Numbered from the stretch's first letter, positions 41,316 to 51,575 are shown. The stretch: 52,070 nucleotides of DNA from Psychrobacter sp. (GCF_018260395.1 NZ_JAGLBC010000003.1:1-52070), one strand, 5' to 3'. A program made the numbers and translations. Notes: generated by a model from the letters alone, not told the origin.

Positions 41316-42071
41316 TTATACCAGTGGCGACCGAACGTTCTGACTGCCAATCAGGGTGTCATCTGCTGATGTGGCTACTGTTTCATGGGTCTCACGCTGT
41401 AGCATACCTGTCATCTCATCACAAAATAAGGCACGACTGTCATAGATACCCGCCGCTTTTGCAGTGAAATGGTTATAAGCTAAGACAGCAGGAATAGCTG
41501 CAAATAGACCCATTGCGGTGGCAATTAAGGCTTCAGCGATACCAGGCGCCACGGCAGATAAGCTAACTTGAGAGGCTTTAGATAGACCGATAAAAGCATT
41601 CATGATCCCCCAAACTGTACCAAATAGACCGATATAAGGCGATACTGAACCTATACTTGCCAATACTGCCAAACCTGACTCTAAAGTCTGTTGTTGACGG
41701 CCCAGTCCTACACGAAGTTTACGTTCAACACCATCAATGATATGGTCTTTTGGCTGACGCTTTTTATTCATTCGTAAAAATTCTGAAAAACCCACGTAGA
41801 ATATATTGGCCAATCCATGACGATCAGGGGAATTTTGGATGCCTTGATAAAGCTTTGCCAAATCCTCACCTGACCAAAACCAGTTTTCAAAGTGTTGATC
41901 TTGACGTTTGGCTGTGCCCAATCGAGCGCTTAAACGAAAAATTAGCACCCAACAAATTATTGAGGCTAACAACAAAATCCCCATAACAATCTGAACGAGT
42001 AGGCTAGCATGACTAATAAGGCTAATAAGGTTTATTGAATCTGGCAACTCTGACATGAATGACTCACTCAA
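41316..42071 (-). CDS. tolQ: TolQ/ExbB proton channel protein
   Basis: LAVLASIGSVSPYIGLFGTVWGIMNAFIGLS...VAPGIAEALIATAMGLFAAIPAVLAYN. Confidence 0.95.
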   Translation of the reverse strand: MSESFMSELPDSINLISLISHASLLVQIVMGILLLASIICWVLIFRLSARLGTAKRQDQHFENWFWSGEDLAKLYQGIQNSPDRHGLANIFYVGFSEFLRMNKKRQPKDHIIDGVERKLRVGLGRQQQTLESGLAVLASIGSVSPYIGLFGTVWGIMNAFIGLSKASQVSLSAVAPGIAEALIATAMGLFAAIPAVLAYNHFTAKAAGIYDSRALFCDEMTGMLQRETHETVATSADDTLIGSQNVRSPLV

Positions 42072-42295
42072 TGAGATAAAACACTAAATATAAAAGGGAA
42101 TTAAAACAAGCAAAAAATAAAATTGGCAAAAATTTGGATGATATTTACGCTAACAGCGCTACATTATACCTGAACCTAAGGTGGTTCTACTATTTCAATG
42201 TTAAGCCAAAATTTTGGCAATAGTTGAGGTTAATGTGTAGATATCATAGCAGTTAGTCATTAAAAAATCGTTGTTATTAATTAGTTATCTAGTTA

Positions 42296-42464
42296 GGGCG
42301 TGTCCCTATTTACAACTTAAATAAGTTATGGTCTAAAAATGGCTATATTTTCGCCAAACTGTGTCTAATTTCTAGCTAATATGCCTATATTATCTTCGGA
42401 ATTATTCGTGTTTGACAAAAATCTATCTCATTTTTAGCCTCATAATCCAAGTAGGGACACGCCC
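42296..42464. mobile_element. 169-bp foldback/MITE-like element
   Basis: Perfect 13-bp TIRs GGGCGTGTCCCTA/TAGGGACACGCCC; inner arms also pair (GGTCTAAAAATGGCTATATTTTCGCCAAAC vs AGGCTAAAAATGAGATAGATTTTTGTCAAAC); no ORF. Confidence 0.85.
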
Positions 42465-43000
42465 AAGTAATAAGTATTAGATAATTTAGAAAGTATAAAT
42501 TTTTGATTTTTAAGATATTAGTTAAATATTATTGAGTTATTTGCAGAAGTTATATACCTTTAAATTCTAATGCTATACACATAGTCTTAAATTTATTCGC
42601 TTAAATCATTTATTCGCTTAAACATTTATTTGTTTAAATCACAATTTTAAAATCTGTAGAATTGTTTAACAATGGGCTTAATAACTATGATAACATTTAT
42701 TAATCAAGCTCATAACCTCAAGCAACGCCGTAGAGGTTTTTCTTTTAGGTGAGTTATCGGGTACTGTTAATAGTTAACCCTATCAAAATATTAATCCTAT
42801 CAAAAGAAGAAGGCATTAGTGAGTTTGTTATTACTTAAACCTGCGTTGTCTGTGGTCATTGATAATTGCTTAATACTTATTACTATTTATTGATCGATCG
42901 ATCATCAGCAACTGGTCAAAAAGTAAGACAGCTTGAGTTTACTAAGCCTCGATATTCTTAAATTTTTATTTATAGTCTTATTTAGCTCGAACTAACTATA

Positions 43001-43046
43001 GCCGTCTTACTGCATATTAATCTATGGGTAAGGCGGTGTTTTTTTT
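43001..43046 (+). terminator. intrinsic terminator about 90 bp upstream of putA
   Basis: gccgtcttac ...17 nt... gtaaggcggtgtttttttt. Confidence 0.75.
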
Positions 43047-43136
43047 GTATTTGAAAAACTCACTAAAGTAGCTATTAGGCGGTTCAATAGGCATATTGCC
43101 TTAAATTTTAATTTTTTTAGTCTCAATGGAGTAGGT

Positions 43137-46100
43137 ATGAGTATGCTAAACCCTTTTTACCCCCAAAACCCTATTCAGTTCTCAGCTCAGGACGTATTAA
43201 ACCCAGAGTTTATCAATCGACCTTCTAAAGAGTTATTCAAATTAATTTCGCCTCTTTATAGTGCTGATGAAGACGAGTGGTTAAGTCAGTTACTTCCATT
43301 AGCTCAGCCTAAGACGAATAATGAGGGAAGTGAGCGACAAGCCATTAGTGATCAGACCAAAAGCTTGGTTGAGCATGTACGCAGCAATGATAAAGCTGTG
43401 AAAATGGTTGACTCCTTATTATTAGAATATAGCTTAGATACTCAAGAAGGTATCTTATTAATGAGTTTGGCTGAAGCTTTGATTCGTGTGCCAGACAACG
43501 CCACAGCAGATGCGCTGATTCGCGATAAAATGAGTGTAGCGGATTGGAAAAAGCATTTAAAAGATGACAATGGTTTTATCGTAAATGCCTCTACTTGGGG
43601 GCTGATGATGACAGGCCGTGTGGTCAGTATCGATAGTGCTACCAGTGCAGCAGGCATTTTGGACCGCATGACCAAAAGAATGGGTGAGCCTGTGATTCGT
43701 AGTGCTATGCAGCGCGCGATGAAAATTATGGGTCATCAGTTTGTACTAGGTGAGACCATTGAGGAAGCCAATCGCAATAGTCAGCCGTATCGTAATAAAG
43801 GCTATACCTATTCATTTGATATGCTAGGTGAGGCTGCGGTCACTCATAATGATGCTGAAAAATACTTTAGTGATTACTTACATGCTATTCGTTCTGCCGC
43901 TCACGTAAAAGTTAAAGACGGTATGCCTAAGCCTTCGGTTTCAATCAAACTTTCTGCATTGCATCCTCGCTATGAAGCTACCCAAATAAATCAAGTCTTG
44001 GGTCTACTTCGTCAACGCTGTGTTTTATTAATTGAGGCGGCTCGTGAGGTGGATGTTGATATTAGTATTGATGCTGAAGAGGCGGATCGTCTTGAGGTAT
44101 CTTTGAAGTTATTTGAATCCTTATACCGCGATACCATGACTCAAGATTGGGACGGGTTAGGCTTGGTAGTACAAGGGTACTCAAAGCGTGCTTTGGCGGT
44201 ATTAGCTTGGTTGGCAAGCTTGGCCAAAGAAGTCGGTGACCGTGTCCCAGTACGTTTAGTAAAAGGCGCTTACTGGGATTATGAAATTAAACTGGCTCAG
44301 CAAAAAGGCATTACTGGCTACCCAGTATGGACCCGTAAAGAGGGAACCGATGTGGCTTATCTGGCCTGTGCAAGATTTTTATTAACTGAACAGATTCGCG
44401 GTGTACTATGGCCTCAGTTTGCTACGCACAACGCCCATACTTTATCCTCAATAATGATTATGAGTGCACATAAAGATTTTGAATTTCAAAGATTGCATGG
44501 CATGGGCGATGCGCTTTATGATCATATCTTGCAGGCTTACAACATTCCAGTACGTATCTATGCGCCAGTTGGAGCCCATAAAGATTTACTGCCGTACTTA
44601 GTACGACGTTTACTTGAAAACGGCGCCAATAGCTCGTTTGTACATCAACTGTTGGATAAGAGCCATCCTGTTGAGCAGTTGACTGTGCATCCCTATGACA
44701 AGCTTACCGAACATGAGACGCTACATAATCCGCTTATTCCAATGCCGCTTGAAATCTATGAAGATAGATTGGCCTCCTTTGGTCCAAACATTTATGTTGA
44801 CTCTCAGTGGCAACCTTTTAAGACAGAAGTCGATAAATATCTTAATAATACTTGGACTGCTAACCCAGTTATAAATGCTAAGCAAATTGATACGTCAACT
44901 GTGAGTAGCTTACAAGTCAATAAGGTTGTGGCGCCTTGGAACCATGAGGTTGTAGCTGGCGAAGTAGTATATGCAGATGCAGAGCTTGCTAGTAAAGCCA
45001 TTGAAGCGGCAGTAGCCGGTCAGAGCCTGTGGCAGCAAGTAACCGTTAAGGAACGTGCAGCTATATTGAAGCGGATTGCTGATCTTTATGAGCTAAATTT
45101 CGCGCAATTGGTGGCTTTATGTCATAAAGAAGCCGGTAAAACACTTCAAGACAGTATAGATGAGATTCGTGAAGCAGTAGATTTCTGTCGATTTTATGCC
45201 AATGAAGCTGAACGTCTTAGCATGCAGATCAATACGTTTACCGATTTAGCGGGTCAAGAAGTAACCCAAAATCGCGTGGCACGCGGCACCATAGTGTGTA
45301 TCAGTCCATGGAACTTCCCATTGGCTATTTATACCGGACAGATTGTCGGTTCTTTAGCCGCGGGTAATACAGTGGTAGCTAAACCTGCGGAACAGACTAG
45401 TTTAATTGCTTATCTTGGTGCACAACTTATGTATCAAGCAGGCGTACCTGATTATGCATTACAGTTTGTGACGGGAGCGGGTGAAGTTGGTGGTGCCTTA
45501 ACTTCATCGCCATTGATTGATGGGGTAGTATTCACAGGCTCCACTCAGACAGCGCAGGCCATTAATAAATCTCTTTATAGCGCAGATAGAACCGCTCAAA
45601 CCAATACTGCGGTTAACCTATCTAAAGATCTACCTTTATTGATAGCTGAAACGGGCGGTCAGAACGCTATGATTGTAGATTCAACGGCACTGCCAGAACA
45701 AGTGGTAAAAGATGCAGTGTTATCTGCTTTTGGATCTGCAGGTCAGCGTTGTTCAGCGTGTCGTGTCCTTTGTTTGCAGCAAGACGTTGCAGATTCGGTT
45801 ATCGAATTGCTTAAGGGAAATATGGCGCAGTTGGTGGTGGGTAATCCTTCAAATGTGACAACAGATGTGGGACCAGTAATTGATGTAGATGCACAAAAAG
45901 GATTGCGTTCACACCTTGAGGAGATGCGTAAAAGTAAACGTGCTCGTATTGTTGCGCAGACGCCTATCAGTTCAGAGTCTGCCCACTATTTAAGCAATAG
46001 CACCTTTGTATTACCCACTGCTATCGAAGTTGACAGTATTGATGTTATTGGCGGTGAACATTTTGGACCTATCTTACACATTATACGCTATAGAGCAGGT

Positions 46101-46346
46101 AAGCTTGATGAGCTTATCGACGAGATTAATGCTACAGGTTATGGCTTAACATTAGGTATTCACAGTAGGATTGAAACAGTTGCTGATCATATTGAGCGCC
46201 GTACAAAGGTGGGCAATACCTATATCAACCGTAACCAAATCGGGGCGGTAGTTGGTGAACAACCTTTTGGGGGATGTGGATTGTCAGGAACCGGACCAAA
46301 AGCCGGTGGTCCTCATTATGTGGCCAGATTGACCAAGTGGCAATAG
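43137..46346 (+). CDS. putA: bifunctional proline dehydrogenase / L-glutamate gamma-semialdehyde dehydrogenase lacking RHH and C-terminal ALDH-like domains
   Basis: PRODH: VSIKLSALHPRYEATQ, VRLVKGAYWDYEIKLAQ; P5CDH: ISPWNFPLAIYTGQI, AETGGQNAMIVDSTALPEQVV, GSAGQRCSACRVL; ends GTGPKAGGPHYVARLTKWQ. Confidence 0.97.
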   Translation: MSMLNPFYPQNPIQFSAQDVLNPEFINRPSKELFKLISPLYSADEDEWLSQLLPLAQPKTNNEGSERQAISDQTKSLVEHVRSNDKAVKMVDSLLLEYSLDTQEGILLMSLAEALIRVPDNATADALIRDKMSVADWKKHLKDDNGFIVNASTWGLMMTGRVVSIDSATSAAGILDRMTKRMGEPVIRSAMQRAMKIMGHQFVLGETIEEANRNSQPYRNKGYTYSFDMLGEAAVTHNDAEKYFSDYLHAIRSAAHVKVKDGMPKPSVSIKLSALHPRYEATQINQVLGLLRQRCVLLIEAAREVDVDISIDAEEADRLEVSLKLFESLYRDTMTQDWDGLGLVVQGYSKRALAVLAWLASLAKEVGDRVPVRLVKGAYWDYEIKLAQQKGITGYPVWTRKEGTDVAYLACARFLLTEQIRGVLWPQFATHNAHTLSSIMIMSAHKDFEFQRLHGMGDALYDHILQAYNIPVRIYAPVGAHKDLLPYLVRRLLENGANSSFVHQLLDKSHPVEQLTVHPYDKLTEHETLHNPLIPMPLEIYEDRLASFGPNIYVDSQWQPFKTEVDKYLNNTWTANPVINAKQIDTSTVSSLQVNKVVAPWNHEVVAGEVVYADAELASKAIEAAVAGQSLWQQVTVKERAAILKRIADLYELNFAQLVALCHKEAGKTLQDSIDEIREAVDFCRFYANEAERLSMQINTFTDLAGQEVTQNRVARGTIVCISPWNFPLAIYTGQIVGSLAAGNTVVAKPAEQTSLIAYLGAQLMYQAGVPDYALQFVTGAGEVGGALTSSPLIDGVVFTGSTQTAQAINKSLYSADRTAQTNTAVNLSKDLPLLIAETGGQNAMIVDSTALPEQVVKDAVLSAFGSAGQRCSACRVLCLQQDVADSVIELLKGNMAQLVVGNPSNVTTDVGPVIDVDAQKGLRSHLEEMRKSKRARIVAQTPISSESAHYLSNSTFVLPTAIEVDSIDVIGGEHFGPILHIIRYRAGKLDELIDEINATGYGLTLGIHSRIETVADHIERRTKVGNTYINRNQIGAVVGEQPFGGCGLSGTGPKAGGPHYVARLTKWQ

Positions 46347-46432
46347 GTTTAAAATTGAGTATTAGACCAAGTTTAATGCCTGAAATCTGAAACCAATAAA
46401 ATTCTACTTAGACATGATATAAAGGATAGCTA

Positions 46433-47125
46433 ATGACCAAAGTATTTAAACAGAATCAAGCGCAGCAGTGTCAAGCTTGGGCACAACTAGGCGCAGTACA
46501 TCGCAGTATACACCTAGCTGAAGCCAGTGTGAAATTAGCTGCTATCAGTTCCAATACTGAGCAAGCACAGCGCTTGTTCAATTATTTGTTGGCTCAAGCC
46601 GAAAGGTTGGATCAAATCATTAACTTAGAGGGGGCAACGGGTGAGTCAAACCAGTTGTACCTAGCACCTCGTGGTAAAGCAATGATATTAGGAACTCAAT
46701 CAGCCAATCGTATTGCATTTTTAGGGCAGTTAATTGCAGCCTTACTGGCAGGTAACGAAGTGTTTATTCGTTTCCCAAGTCAACAACAGCTTTGTGAAGA
46801 TGCTATGGCTGCTCTTAATCAGTCTGGCGTTTATGCAGGTGTGATGAGCATTACGAATGATTCTGAGTTGACAACGTTACTTAACATTAGTCGTTTGGCC
46901 GTTATTGGTGCTGTAGGAACGACTCAAGAGCTGATGTCTATCGGTAAAGATATGGCTGAAACCGATGGCATTTTGACCCAATTAGTTGCTGTAACAGACT
47001 TGGAGGGATGTAGTGAAATGTTCCAACCTGGCTACCTTGAGCGATATTGCACTGAGCGTGTCAAAACGGTGAATACTACTGCCATTGGTGGCAATGCTAG
47101 TCTCATTGAATTGGGTATGGGCTAG
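46433..47125 (+). CDS. stand-alone PutA C-terminal domain (ALDH-superfamily-like)
   Basis: GATGESNQLYLAPRGKAMILG...QLIAALLAGNEVFI and LERYCTERVKTVNTTAIGGNASLIELG resemble the C-terminus of E. coli PutA as I remember it (GPTGERNTWTLLPRERVL..., LERLYIERSLSVNTAAAGGNASLMTIG); own RBS aaagga upstream of ATG. Confidence 0.85.
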   Translation: MTKVFKQNQAQQCQAWAQLGAVHRSIHLAEASVKLAAISSNTEQAQRLFNYLLAQAERLDQIINLEGATGESNQLYLAPRGKAMILGTQSANRIAFLGQLIAALLAGNEVFIRFPSQQQLCEDAMAALNQSGVYAGVMSITNDSELTTLLNISRLAVIGAVGTTQELMSIGKDMAETDGILTQLVAVTDLEGCSEMFQPGYLERYCTERVKTVNTTAIGGNASLIELGMG

Positions 47126-47372
47126 TATCGTTTATAAATGAATTTTTTTAATCATGTTTTAAATTATCGATAAGTCTATGTAAATAGCCTAAGCAAAAAA
47201 ATTAACTAATTTCATTAAAAATTTTAAAATTACTGAATTTTACTAACGACAGTACTTGACGTAAACAAACCAAAGTTAACGAATGCTCTCTTGTTAACTG
47301 AAAGTAAATTGCTTAACCTGATGATAATAAGTGACTAAATATTATAAAGTAGAAATTAGAAAAGGTTAAATT

Positions 47373-48032
47373 ATGGAATTACTTTCATTTATACCTATGA
47401 CTTTGGCTTCAGTGTTATCATCGTTTTCAACGAATAGTGGCATTATCGAGGAAGCTAAGATTGGCACACATGTGAGTCCCGAAATAGCAGGCGTTTGGGA
47501 GTTGGATTATCAAGAGACGCCTGATTTTGCTTTACCAAGTACTAAAGTTAAGGGTAGCCAGAGAGTAGGCGGTGCTAGGGATAAAGATTTAGAAAACTTA
47601 ATTTTAGCAGTGGAAGCATCTAGCCGTTTGTCTAATGAAGCACAGGCAGCTGCCGATCAAGTTGACAATTCAGCCGATAGTAGCAGTGATAAGATAGAAA
47701 CGAATGTTGAACCTATCAAAGCTGCTGTTCGAAGTCCAGATTGCCGGGAGCGTTATAATTTTGGCGCTGACAATGTGGTGCGAACGACAAGTGGTGAAGA
47801 ATGGACCTACGGTAAGTACATTTACCATTATCCTGATGAAGGTTTACCTATCATAGCCATTACCACAACTTATGATAACAACCAGCCTGACTGCTCTGGT
47901 ATCCAAATTGATCAAAAAGGCGAAGCTATCATTGCTTATGTTGATTATCAACCTCAAAAAAACAAAATGAGATGGTGTACTGATGGTGAGGCTAACAATT
48001 GCTTTTTAAGCTTTAAGCAATTATTGCCTTAA
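47373..48032 (+). CDS. hypothetical, possibly exported protein
   Basis: 660-bp ORF with coding-like composition, hydrophobic N-terminus, several Cys in C-terminal half; followed by a terminator. Confidence 0.6.
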   Translation: MELLSFIPMTLASVLSSFSTNSGIIEEAKIGTHVSPEIAGVWELDYQETPDFALPSTKVKGSQRVGGARDKDLENLILAVEASSRLSNEAQAAADQVDNSADSSSDKIETNVEPIKAAVRSPDCRERYNFGADNVVRTTSGEEWTYGKYIYHYPDEGLPIIAITTTYDNNQPDCSGIQIDQKGEAIIAYVDYQPQKNKMRWCTDGEANNCFLSFKQLLP

Positions 48033-48107
48033 ATATGCGATAATCTGCTAAAGATTATTGGCTAAGATTTTCACAAGCGCGTGATTCATAAAGCAATCAA
48101 ATTAAAT

Positions 48108-48143
48108 ACAAAAGCCACATAACTTGATGTGGCTTTGTTTTAT
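48108..48143 (+). terminator. Rho-independent terminator
   Basis: acaaaagccacataacttgatgtggctttgtttt. Confidence 0.82.
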
Positions 48144-48206
48144 TGTGCATTAACCGTTCTGATTTAATGACAAATTTCAAATACTCTACAATATAAGACT
48201 TAACTG

Positions 48207-50246
48207 ATGAAACAAGCGACCGCACTGGACATCTTAAAAACGGGTAATAATGTATTCCTAACTGGCTCAGCAGGCTCAGGCAAAACTTATACCTTAAATC
48301 AATATATCCACTATTTACGTGCTCGACGTGTCCCAGTGGCAACTACTGCAAGTACTGGAATTGCAGCCACTCATATGAATGGTATAACTATTCACAGCTG
48401 GTCAGGCATCGGTATCAAAGATGAGATTACGGAACGGGATCTTACTAACTTATCTAGAAAGAAAATACTCAAAGATCGTCTTAGAGAAACTGCTGTTCTT
48501 ATCATAGATGAAATATCTATGCTTCATGCTAAGCAATTGAATGCAGTCAATCAAGTTTTAAAGCATATGCGTCAAAGTGACGATCCATTTGGCGGTATTC
48601 AAGTGGTGGTGGCAGGTGATTTCTTTCAGTTGCCTCCAGTGGGTAATCGAGGTGAGAGCAACCGTGAGAAGTTTGCATTCATGTCAGATGCCTGGTTGGA
48701 AGCAGGATTTAAAATTTGCTATTTAACTGAGCAACATCGTCAGAATACCGATATTGAAGATCAATCTATTAATTTAGACAGCATTCTCAACCAAATACGG
48801 GGAGAAGATGGGGTAACCGCAGAGGCAATTGAAGCGCTGCAAAGTACCTTTTATCAGAATGTTGATATTAATAGAACCCGCTTATTTACGCATAATGTCA
48901 ATGTTAATAAAATCAATGAGCACGAATTGGCCTTATTAAATGGCGAGACTGTTATCTATAATGCCATTGCCCATGGTGACAATAAATTGGTTGAAACCCT
49001 AAAAAAGTCTGTACGTACCAGTGATGAGTTGACCCTAAAAGTTGGGGCTAAAGTGATGTTTATTAAGAATAATAATGAGCTTGGTGTCTCTAACGGTACT
49101 ATGGGCGAATTGATAGGCTTTACCACCATTAAACCTTTAAAATCTGCTAGTAATGCAAGTGACAAAGTGCAAAATCCTAACGATGAAGTTAATGAAGATA
49201 GTGATGATACACCTAATGTTGATGCAGACAGTAAGCGAGTACTTGATGCTGATACAGATGACGACAGTAATGTGGCGCAGCTTTCGGTAGAGTCGGATTC
49301 TCAAGATAATAAGTCGCTAGTCTCAACCGATAGATATCCCATAATTAAGCTCAATTCAGGCCGGCAAGTTATTGCTGAGGGTGAAGAGTGGGTCGTTGAA
49401 GATGAAAATGGAGAGGTTTTAGCCAGTTATACTCAAATTCCTCTTACCCTAGCATGGGCCATTACCATTCATAAGTCACAAGGTATGACGTTAGAAGCCG
49501 CTGAAATTGACTTATCCAAAACATTTGAGTTAGGTCAAGGCTATGTTGCATTATCTCGTCTTAAATCTTTACAAGGGCTTAAGCTACTGGGGATGAACGA
49601 TTTAAGCTTAAGACTAGATCCATTGGCACGTGGGGCCGATTCAAGATTCCAAGTATTGTCAACTGAAGCACAGCAGGTTTTTGAATCTTTAGAAAATGAG
49701 GTATTAAAAGAGACGCATGACCGTTTTATCCTAACGTCAGGAGGAACACTTAGTAAAGCGCATATAGATGCTTTTGAAAAAAGCTCAAAGAGTCTTAAAA
49801 AGAAACAAGCTCAAATATTGGCTAAAAAAGACAAACTTAGTAATCAGTTAAGTGATCAATCAGATAGCACTTTAATGACTACCAAATTGCTATTAGAGGA
49901 AAGTTTAACCATTGCTGAAATTGCGCAGAGTCGTGGCTTAGCACAGGCTACGATTATGGGACATGTGTCTCTTCTTAAGCGTCAGGACCCAAGCTTAAAC
50001 TTTGAGCATCTTCGTCCTGATGTATTAACTTTGGATAAAGTTAGTCAAGCCGTTGAATCGATAGTGGCAGAATCAGATCCGAACAACTTCCAAGCTGAGT
50101 CATCTGGCATTAAAACAGCAGAGGATACTATTCATGCGGATCAACCCTTTACTAAAGACAGAATCAAGCTTCGTCCTATATTTGAATATTTGAAAGAGGA
50201 AATAGACTATAATACTATACGATTGGCGCTAATATTTATTGATTAG
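48207..50246 (+). CDS. Pif1/RecD2-like SF1B helicase with acidic insert and C-terminal HTH_40-like domain
   Basis: NVFLTGSAGSGKTYTL, ASTGIAATHMNGITIHSWSGIG, LIIDEISMLHAKQLNAVNQVLK, VAGDFFQLPPVG, AWAITIHKSQGMTLEAAEIDLS, GYVALSRLKSLQGL; HTH LTIAEIAQSRGLAQATIMGHV. Confidence 0.9.
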   Translation: MKQATALDILKTGNNVFLTGSAGSGKTYTLNQYIHYLRARRVPVATTASTGIAATHMNGITIHSWSGIGIKDEITERDLTNLSRKKILKDRLRETAVLIIDEISMLHAKQLNAVNQVLKHMRQSDDPFGGIQVVVAGDFFQLPPVGNRGESNREKFAFMSDAWLEAGFKICYLTEQHRQNTDIEDQSINLDSILNQIRGEDGVTAEAIEALQSTFYQNVDINRTRLFTHNVNVNKINEHELALLNGETVIYNAIAHGDNKLVETLKKSVRTSDELTLKVGAKVMFIKNNNELGVSNGTMGELIGFTTIKPLKSASNASDKVQNPNDEVNEDSDDTPNVDADSKRVLDADTDDDSNVAQLSVESDSQDNKSLVSTDRYPIIKLNSGRQVIAEGEEWVVEDENGEVLASYTQIPLTLAWAITIHKSQGMTLEAAEIDLSKTFELGQGYVALSRLKSLQGLKLLGMNDLSLRLDPLARGADSRFQVLSTEAQQVFESLENEVLKETHDRFILTSGGTLSKAHIDAFEKSSKSLKKKQAQILAKKDKLSNQLSDQSDSTLMTTKLLLEESLTIAEIAQSRGLAQATIMGHVSLLKRQDPSLNFEHLRPDVLTLDKVSQAVESIVAESDPNNFQAESSGIKTAEDTIHADQPFTKDRIKLRPIFEYLKEEIDYNTIRLALIFID

Positions 50247-50319
50247 TCAAAGTCTAATAGTTTTATTTTTCACTAAGTAGTGTCACTTTTGCTATTTATT
50301 CCTCATTCGATTTTAAGTT

Positions 50320-51432
50320 GTGTCTATGTCTTTCTCTTCTATATCCGCTGTCAAACAAACGCAGCAATCCCATATCCCTTTACGGATAGCTATTAATGGA
50401 TTTGGTCGTATCGGGCGCAACGTACTGCGGGCTTTGATTGAGCGTTTTGAAGTGTTAGGCAGCGTAGTACATATTGTGGCGATCAATGATGTTGCAGATG
50501 CTGATACTTTACTGCATTTATTAAATTTTGATAGTACTCACGGCAGATTAAGTAGAATCGGAGTAGAGGCCACTATCAAAACAAATGCTTCAGGTCGTGA
50601 TCAACTCTGTTTGGCCAAAGAAGGGGAGGTATATTGTATAAATTTAATAGCGATAGACTCTCCTGAGCAGTTGCCATGGCATACATTAAACGTAGATGTG
50701 GTATTGGAATGCACCGGTCATTTCCGTTCGTATGACGATGCCAGCCAGCATCTTAAAGCAGGCGCAAAACAGGTCATTATTGGTGCTGCACCTTTTGATA
50801 AAGTAGATGCCAGTATTGTAATGGGCGTTAATGACAATTTGTTAACTCGAGACCTTCCTATTATTTCCAGTGTATCTTGTACGACTCAAGCTTTAGTGCC
50901 TTTAATTTATGTATTAGACAAGGCTTTTGGTACTCAATCAGTGATGATGACCGAGATTCATGCAGTTACCGCAGACCAAAACGTGCTGGATCAACCACAC
51001 CGTGACAAACGTAGAGCGCGAGCTTCGGGGCATAATATTATTCCTACTACTTCAAGTAGTATTGCAGCTACTGAGCGAACCCTACCAAATATGTTGGGCA
51101 AAATTAATGGCCATTCGATAAGAGTACCGACCATTGATGTGGCTGCTATCGATGTTAACTTTGTATTTGAGAAGAGCGTCACTATAGAGCAAGTTAGAGC
51201 TGTGCTAAAGGCAGCCTGCGAGCCGAGTAGCTCTTTGTACGGCATCATGGGTTATACCGACATGCCTTTAGTATCAAGTGACTTTATCCACCAGCCTGAG
51301 TCGCTTATCATTGATGGTGAGCAATTAATGCAGGTTGGGGCACAAGTGAAAGTTTTTGCATGGTATGACAATGAATGGGGTTATGCCAATCGCTTATTAG
51401 ACATGTGTCTGTATCTACAACAAACAAAATAA
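50320..51432 (+). CDS. gap: glyceraldehyde-3-phosphate dehydrogenase family protein
   Basis: IAINGFGRIGRNVLRALIE, VSCTTQALVP active site, EIHAVTADQNVLD, WYDNEWGYANRLLDM. Confidence 0.88.
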   Translation: MSMSFSSISAVKQTQQSHIPLRIAINGFGRIGRNVLRALIERFEVLGSVVHIVAINDVADADTLLHLLNFDSTHGRLSRIGVEATIKTNASGRDQLCLAKEGEVYCINLIAIDSPEQLPWHTLNVDVVLECTGHFRSYDDASQHLKAGAKQVIIGAAPFDKVDASIVMGVNDNLLTRDLPIISSVSCTTQALVPLIYVLDKAFGTQSVMMTEIHAVTADQNVLDQPHRDKRRARASGHNIIPTTSSSIAATERTLPNMLGKINGHSIRVPTIDVAAIDVNFVFEKSVTIEQVRAVLKAACEPSSSLYGIMGYTDMPLVSSDFIHQPESLIIDGEQLMQVGAQVKVFAWYDNEWGYANRLLDMCLYLQQTK

Positions 51433-51575
51433 AGCTTGAAAATACAAGTCTTTTAATTTTTTATTGAGCGGATTAGTTATAAAGGCTTTTAATACAAATA
51501 TTAGTAGTAACAGTTTATTAGTGGTAACGGTTATAGGCATCAAAATTAATAAAATATAGCAACCGTAAAACCAAA

